From positions 1 to 17,349 of the forward strand of contig URRR01000044.1 in NCBI GenBank assembly GCA_900550365.1: a DNA stretch of 17,349 nt, written 5' to 3'. The position numbers were made by a program, and so were the translations under genes. Of this stretch, positions 14,323 to 17,349 are shown in pieces. The notes below the pieces were generated by a model. The model was not told the origin of the DNA, did no database searches, and saw only the letters and a program-made list of their open reading frames with translations. This DNA is from an uncultured Prevotella sp. Its GTDB lineage: Bacteria > Bacteroidota > Bacteroidia > Bacteroidales > Bacteroidaceae. The stretch's first letter is position 1. Every line of letters starts with the position of its first letter.

Positions 14323-15777
14323 ATGAAGAAATCTTATCTTTTGACCGGACTGTTCGCCATTGCGGCTTCCGGCATGTTCTTTACATCATGTTCTGACGAC
14401 GATGACGTCAGCGGAGGCAGCGGTAGCGGCGACCTTGGCGGCGGTAACGCGTCGATAACCATGCCGTATGTGATAGCCGCCACGGTGTCAGGGTCTAACG
14501 CCTCGACCAACATTCTTACCACGGCTGAGAGCCTTGAGGGAGAAATAACAACCCGCGGACTTGTCAACGACGGCGCCACTTACTGGGTGTTCCACAGCAA
14601 CAAGTATCTTTACGCGCTTAATTATCACCAGGGCGAGAGCGGCACAACATACTCTTACGTGCGCAATTCGTCGACTGGCGAGCTGGAGCAGCGTTCACAA
14701 GAGTATTTCGTTACACGCTTCACCACCTACGGACTGTATGACAACGACATCATGACGACATCGAGCGGAGAGGGCGACCCTGCCTGGGCTAACCCTGAGA
14801 CCGGCTATATTCCTTACGCGTTCAAGGTCTCTTATCTTGACGTTGTCAACGAGACGTTCACTTCCAACGAGATAACCGGCGCTGACGGAGAGTCTCAGGT
14901 AGGAAGCAAAGACTACATCTGCGAGAACTTCCTGGGCAACGGTGAGTACGTTACGCTGGCCGGTCTTGAGCAGGTAGGCAGCAAGATATACAGCGCTGCG
15001 GTGCCGATGGGTCTCTCGCCGTATGGCTGCAAGCAGTTCACCGACGACACGAAGACGCAGCGTAAGTGGGTGCGCCCGGGCTACGATGACCTTATCAAGA
15101 CAGAGGACGGCGGCTCTAACAGCAGCAAGTATTATAAAGACCAGCTGCAATGGACACAATGGCCCGACGAGTGTTGGGTGGCTATATTCTCTGACAACAC
15201 GCTTACGGGCAAGAAACTCTTGAAGACCGACAAGATAAGCTACGCCTGCGGACGCATGAAGTCACAGTATTATCAGATGATATGGGCGACCGACGACGGC
15301 CGTTACGTGTACGTTATCTCGCCCAGTTACGCCAAGACGATGGCTGACACGCGCCAGCAGACATCTCTGCCGGCCGGCGTTGTGCGCATAGACACGCAGA
15401 CTGAGGACTTTGACGACTACTACTGCAACCTTGAGGCGCTGTCAACCAACGGTCTGATGCAGAGCTGGTACATCGGCGGCGACAACTTCCTGTTCCTCAT
15501 GTACGACGCTCCCATCACGTCATCAGACAAGACTGCCAACCAGCTTGCTGTCTTCAACGCATCTGACAAGACGCTCACCATGGTAACGGGTCTGCCCTCT
15601 GACGTTACGGGCTTCGGCAAGTCGCCCTACTTTGAGAACGGTCTGGCTTACGTTGCGGTGAACACTGAGAGCGGTTATCCCGCAATATGGCAGATTAATC
15701 CCGCGTCAGGCGTGGCAATGAAGACGCTCACCGTCAACGGCGCTACTACTCTGACAGGTATCGGAAGAATTGACTAA
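14323..15777 (+). CDS. xusB: XusB-like surface lipoprotein (DUF4374)
   Basis: A 484-residue lipoprotein. The signal peptide ends in a lipobox, FFTSC, with the lipidated Cys23 followed by SDDDD, an acidic run that in Bacteroidetes directs lipoproteins to the cell surface. A Gly/Ser-rich linker (about 31-44) leads into a domain with repeated beta-propeller-like strands (TYWVFHSNKYLYALNY, KIYSAAVPMG, YYQMIWATDDGRYVYVISPSY, NFLFLMYDAP, GLAYVAVNTESGYPAIWQINP). This fits DUF4374 proteins, of which XusB is the studied member: it binds ferric siderophore at the surface and hands it to the receptor. It is 146 bases downstream of the receptor gene with no own promoter seen. Tyr, Trp and acidic residues are abundant, as expected for ligand contacts, but I cannot assign the binding pocket. 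Confidence 0.87.
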   Translation: MKKSYLLTGLFAIAASGMFFTSCSDDDDVSGGSGSGDLGGGNASITMPYVIAATVSGSNASTNILTTAESLEGEITTRGLVNDGATYWVFHSNKYLYALNYHQGESGTTYSYVRNSSTGELEQRSQEYFVTRFTTYGLYDNDIMTTSSGEGDPAWANPETGYIPYAFKVSYLDVVNETFTSNEITGADGESQVGSKDYICENFLGNGEYVTLAGLEQVGSKIYSAAVPMGLSPYGCKQFTDDTKTQRKWVRPGYDDLIKTEDGGSNSSKYYKDQLQWTQWPDECWVAIFSDNTLTGKKLLKTDKISYACGRMKSQYYQMIWATDDGRYVYVISPSYAKTMADTRQQTSLPAGVVRIDTQTEDFDDYYCNLEALSTNGLMQSWYIGGDNFLFLMYDAPITSSDKTANQLAVFNASDKTLTMVTGLPSDVTGFGKSPYFENGLAYVAVNTESGYPAIWQINPASGVAMKTLTVNGATTLTGIGRID

Positions 15778-15818
15778 ATCAGCAGACAAGCTTTCAGTAG
15801 ACAAGTTCTTAGTTGACG

Positions 15819-15897
15819 AGTGACAAGCAGACAAGCAAACAAGGAGATTTGCTTTGCTGACAGGCATATCTCCTTGTTTGCTCGTCTGCTTGTCACT
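15819..15897. repeat. 30-bp near-perfect inverted repeat between xusB-like and xusC-like genes
   Basis: Arms at 15819-15848 and 15868-15897 are complementary at 29 of 30 positions, around a 19-base loop. They are made of ACAAG/CTTGT words, and the right arm is followed by a further direct copy of GTCTGCTTGTCACTTGT (two copies within 15884-15932). The whole 174-base gap between the two genes consists of this material. In RNA it would be a very stable stem about 55 bases before the xusC-like start. Confidence 0.88.
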
Positions 15898-15951
15898 TGT
15901 TCACTGAATGCTTGTCTGCTTGTCACTTGTCTGCTCGTATCTAATAAAGAA

Positions 15952-17130
15952 ATGAGACGTTTTTTTAAGAAAATCCACCTGTGGTTGTCGGTGCCTTTCG
16001 GCATAGTGATAACCCTTATATGCTTCTCGGGGGCGATGCTCGTGTTCGAGAAGGAGATTACCGAGCTGTGCTATTCCGACATACGGAGCATAGGTAAGCC
16101 GGCCGGCGAGCCTATGCCGGTTGACGTCATTGCGGCCTCCGTAGCCCGCACGCTGCCCGAGGGAGTGCGTGTTACGGGCGTTACGGTGAGCAGTGACCCC
16201 ACGGAGGCTTACCAGGTAAGTCTCTCAAAGCCGCGCCGTGCCTCAATATACGTCAACCAGTACACCGGCGAGATAAAGGGACGGCAGGAGCGTCCGGCGT
16301 TTTTCGCCACCATGTTCCGCCTCCACCGCTGGCTGCTCGACACCGGAAAGCCCGAAGGACGGCCGGCGTGGGGCAAGATAATCGTCGGCGTATCTACCAT
16401 CATGTTTGTGGTGGCGCTCGTGTCGGGCATCGTCATCTGGTGGCCGAAGACGCGCAAGGCGCTGCGCAACTCGCTTAAGCTCACGCTGAGCAAGGGGCGT
16501 TTCCGCCTGTGGCACAGCCTCCACGTAGCCGGCGGAATGTATGTAATCGTACTGCTGTTGGCCATGGCTTTGACCGGACTTACATGGTCGTTCGCATGGT
16601 ATCGCTCAGCGTTCTATGCCGTGTTCGGCGTAGAGCAGTCGCAGGGCGGCGGCAGTCATGGCGGCCATACCGCCGGAGCCGGCAGGCAAGACAAGGCACA
16701 TGGCGGCAAGAAAGACCGTAAGGGGCAGCGCGGAGAGCGTGGAGACGGCACGGCACGGCCGGCCGTATGGCAGAAGGTTTATGACAATCTGCATGCCGCC
16801 AATCCCGATTCGCCGTCGATAACCGTATCAGACGGCACGGCGACCGTTGACCTGGGAGGCTTCGGCAACAGCCGCGCGACTGACCGTTACACGTTCGACA
16901 AGCGCACGGGGCACATCACCTCGCTTACCAGATATGCCGACTCGGCGCCCTCAGGCAAGCTGCGCGGCTGGATATACTCCGTACATGCCGGCACGTTCGG
17001 CGGTCTGATTACCCGCATACTGTGGTTCCTCGCCGCCCTGCTCGGGGCCTCGCTGCCCCTCACGGGCTATTATCTGTGGATACGCCGGCTGACGCGTGGA
17101 AGCCGCCGGGAGGCATCTGTGAAAGCATGA
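15952..17130 (+). CDS. xusC: XusC-like PepSY-associated inner-membrane protein
   Basis: A 392-residue membrane protein starting at the ATG at 15952; the frame is open back to 15820, but that part is translated hairpin repeat. It has four predicted helices (about 9-31, 141-163, 191-213 and 352-376) and PepSY-type periplasmic parts, one with YQVSLSKPRRASIYVNQYTGEI, another with DRYTFDKRTGHITSL. Histidines at or near the helices (His9, His125 in RLHRW, His188 and His191 in WHSLH, His345) are the kind conserved in PepSY_TM proteins, some of which reduce ferric siderophores; heme binding is possible but unproven. In the Xus system this protein acts at the inner membrane after TonB-dependent import. 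An odd feature is a Gly/His/Lys/Arg-rich loop at about 229-267. It is the last gene of the operon, with a terminator hairpin 40 bases on. Confidence 0.87.
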   Translation: MRRFFKKIHLWLSVPFGIVITLICFSGAMLVFEKEITELCYSDIRSIGKPAGEPMPVDVIAASVARTLPEGVRVTGVTVSSDPTEAYQVSLSKPRRASIYVNQYTGEIKGRQERPAFFATMFRLHRWLLDTGKPEGRPAWGKIIVGVSTIMFVVALVSGIVIWWPKTRKALRNSLKLTLSKGRFRLWHSLHVAGGMYVIVLLLAMALTGLTWSFAWYRSAFYAVFGVEQSQGGGSHGGHTAGAGRQDKAHGGKKDRKGQRGERGDGTARPAVWQKVYDNLHAANPDSPSITVSDGTATVDLGGFGNSRATDRYTFDKRTGHITSLTRYADSAPSGKLRGWIYSVHAGTFGGLITRILWFLAALLGASLPLTGYYLWIRRLTRGSRREASVKA

Positions 17131-17163
17131 AAAAACCTTCTTCATAACATATTGATAATCAAT

Positions 17164-17255
17164 GCTTTACAAAAGGCCGTCTTTTGCGTTCCAAAAGACG
17201 GCCTTTTAGCCTGCAATTGACGGCCTTTTGGAACGCCAAAGGCCACATATTGGAA
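17164..17255. repeat. Dispersed intergenic hairpin element, copy B
   Basis: Gap-free partner of 4607-4698. The second half of this copy forms a further stem, GGCCTTT (17222-17228) with AAAGGCC (17238-17244), which copy A keeps only weakly. A short palindrome, ATTGATAATCAAT, precedes it at 17151-17163. Confidence 0.85.
17171..17207 (+). terminator. Rho-independent terminator of the xus-like operon
   Basis: AAAAGGCCGTCTTTT (17171-17185) and AAAAGACGGCCTTTT (17193-17207) form a perfect 15-bp stem with a 7-base loop and a T4 end, 40 bases after the stop codon of the PepSY gene. Stem and loop sizes are identical to those of the terminator after the amylase. Confidence 0.85.
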
Positions 17256-17349
17256 AGAAGTTAGAGAAGTTTTATCAAGAAGTTAGAGAAGTTAAAGAAG
17301 TTATCACTCGCTTCGCTCGTTAGAAGTTAAAGCCGAATGCTTTGTTGGC
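17256..17349. repeat. Low-complexity agttagagaagtt repeats at the window end
   Basis: The word AAGTTAGAGAAGTT recurs in 17268-17302 with small changes (AGAAGTTAAAG), then ACTCGCTTCGCTCGTTAG, then ATGCTTTGTTGGC at the edge. The last word resembles the arm of the metG terminator (ATGCTTTGTCGGGT), so a similar hairpin may continue beyond the window. No coding sequence is seen. Confidence 0.6.

Noticed and set aside
15820..15951. Upstream extension of the PepSY protein
   Set aside because: It would translate the inverted repeat and give a Cys/Leu-rich leader before a normal membrane-protein start.

Overview
The window reads as chromosomal DNA from a member of the Bacteroidales, most likely Prevotella or a close relative. 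The evidence is the promoter grammar (TTTG, about 20 bases, then TAnnTTTG), weak ribosome binding sites, SusC/RagA-style receptors with an N-terminal CarboxypepD_reg-like domain, a surface lipoprotein with an acidic run after its lipid-attachment cysteine, and gene order. Genes are GC-rich. Spacers are AT-rich and full of low-complexity words and long inverted repeats. No species call is possible from the sequence alone.

Layout. (1) Positions 1-2354: a tandemly duplicated promoter-like hairpin unit, then two paralogous OmpH/Skp-type periplasmic chaperones and glutamate racemase (murI), all on + and closely spaced, so probably co-transcribed. (2) 2355-4700: a secreted multidomain GH13 alpha-amylase behind a LacI-type palindrome, closed by a strong hairpin. 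(3) 4773-7007: metG with its own promoter, closed by a 39-bp perfect inverted repeat that can terminate from both sides. (4) 7018-9897, minus strand: an OMP_b-brl_3-type outer-membrane receptor followed by a small membrane protein. (5) 9962-11148: tRNA-Arg(CCU) with promoter and terminator, then an AT-rich patch holding a HigBA-type toxin-antitoxin pair on minus. (6) 11149-11782: 630 bases with no gene but tandem repeats, two strong hairpins and the promoter of the next operon. (7) 11783-17130: TonB-dependent receptor, DUF4374 lipoprotein and PepSY membrane protein. This order and domain set match the XusABC xenosiderophore uptake system described in Bacteroides thetaiotaomicron. (8) 17131-17349: a second copy of the hairpin element seen after the amylase, and microsatellite-like sequence.

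How the genes work together. The first block supports envelope building (outer-membrane protein delivery and D-glutamate for peptidoglycan). The amylase supplies starch breakdown. The last operon should bind a ferric siderophore at the surface (XusB-like), import it through the outer membrane (XusA-like) and handle iron or the siderophore at the inner membrane (XusC-like). The most interesting non-coding signals are the dispersed element at 4607-4698 and 17164-17255, whose stem is kept by a compensatory base change, and the hairpins placed inside the gaps of the xus-like operon, which could set unequal expression of its three genes.
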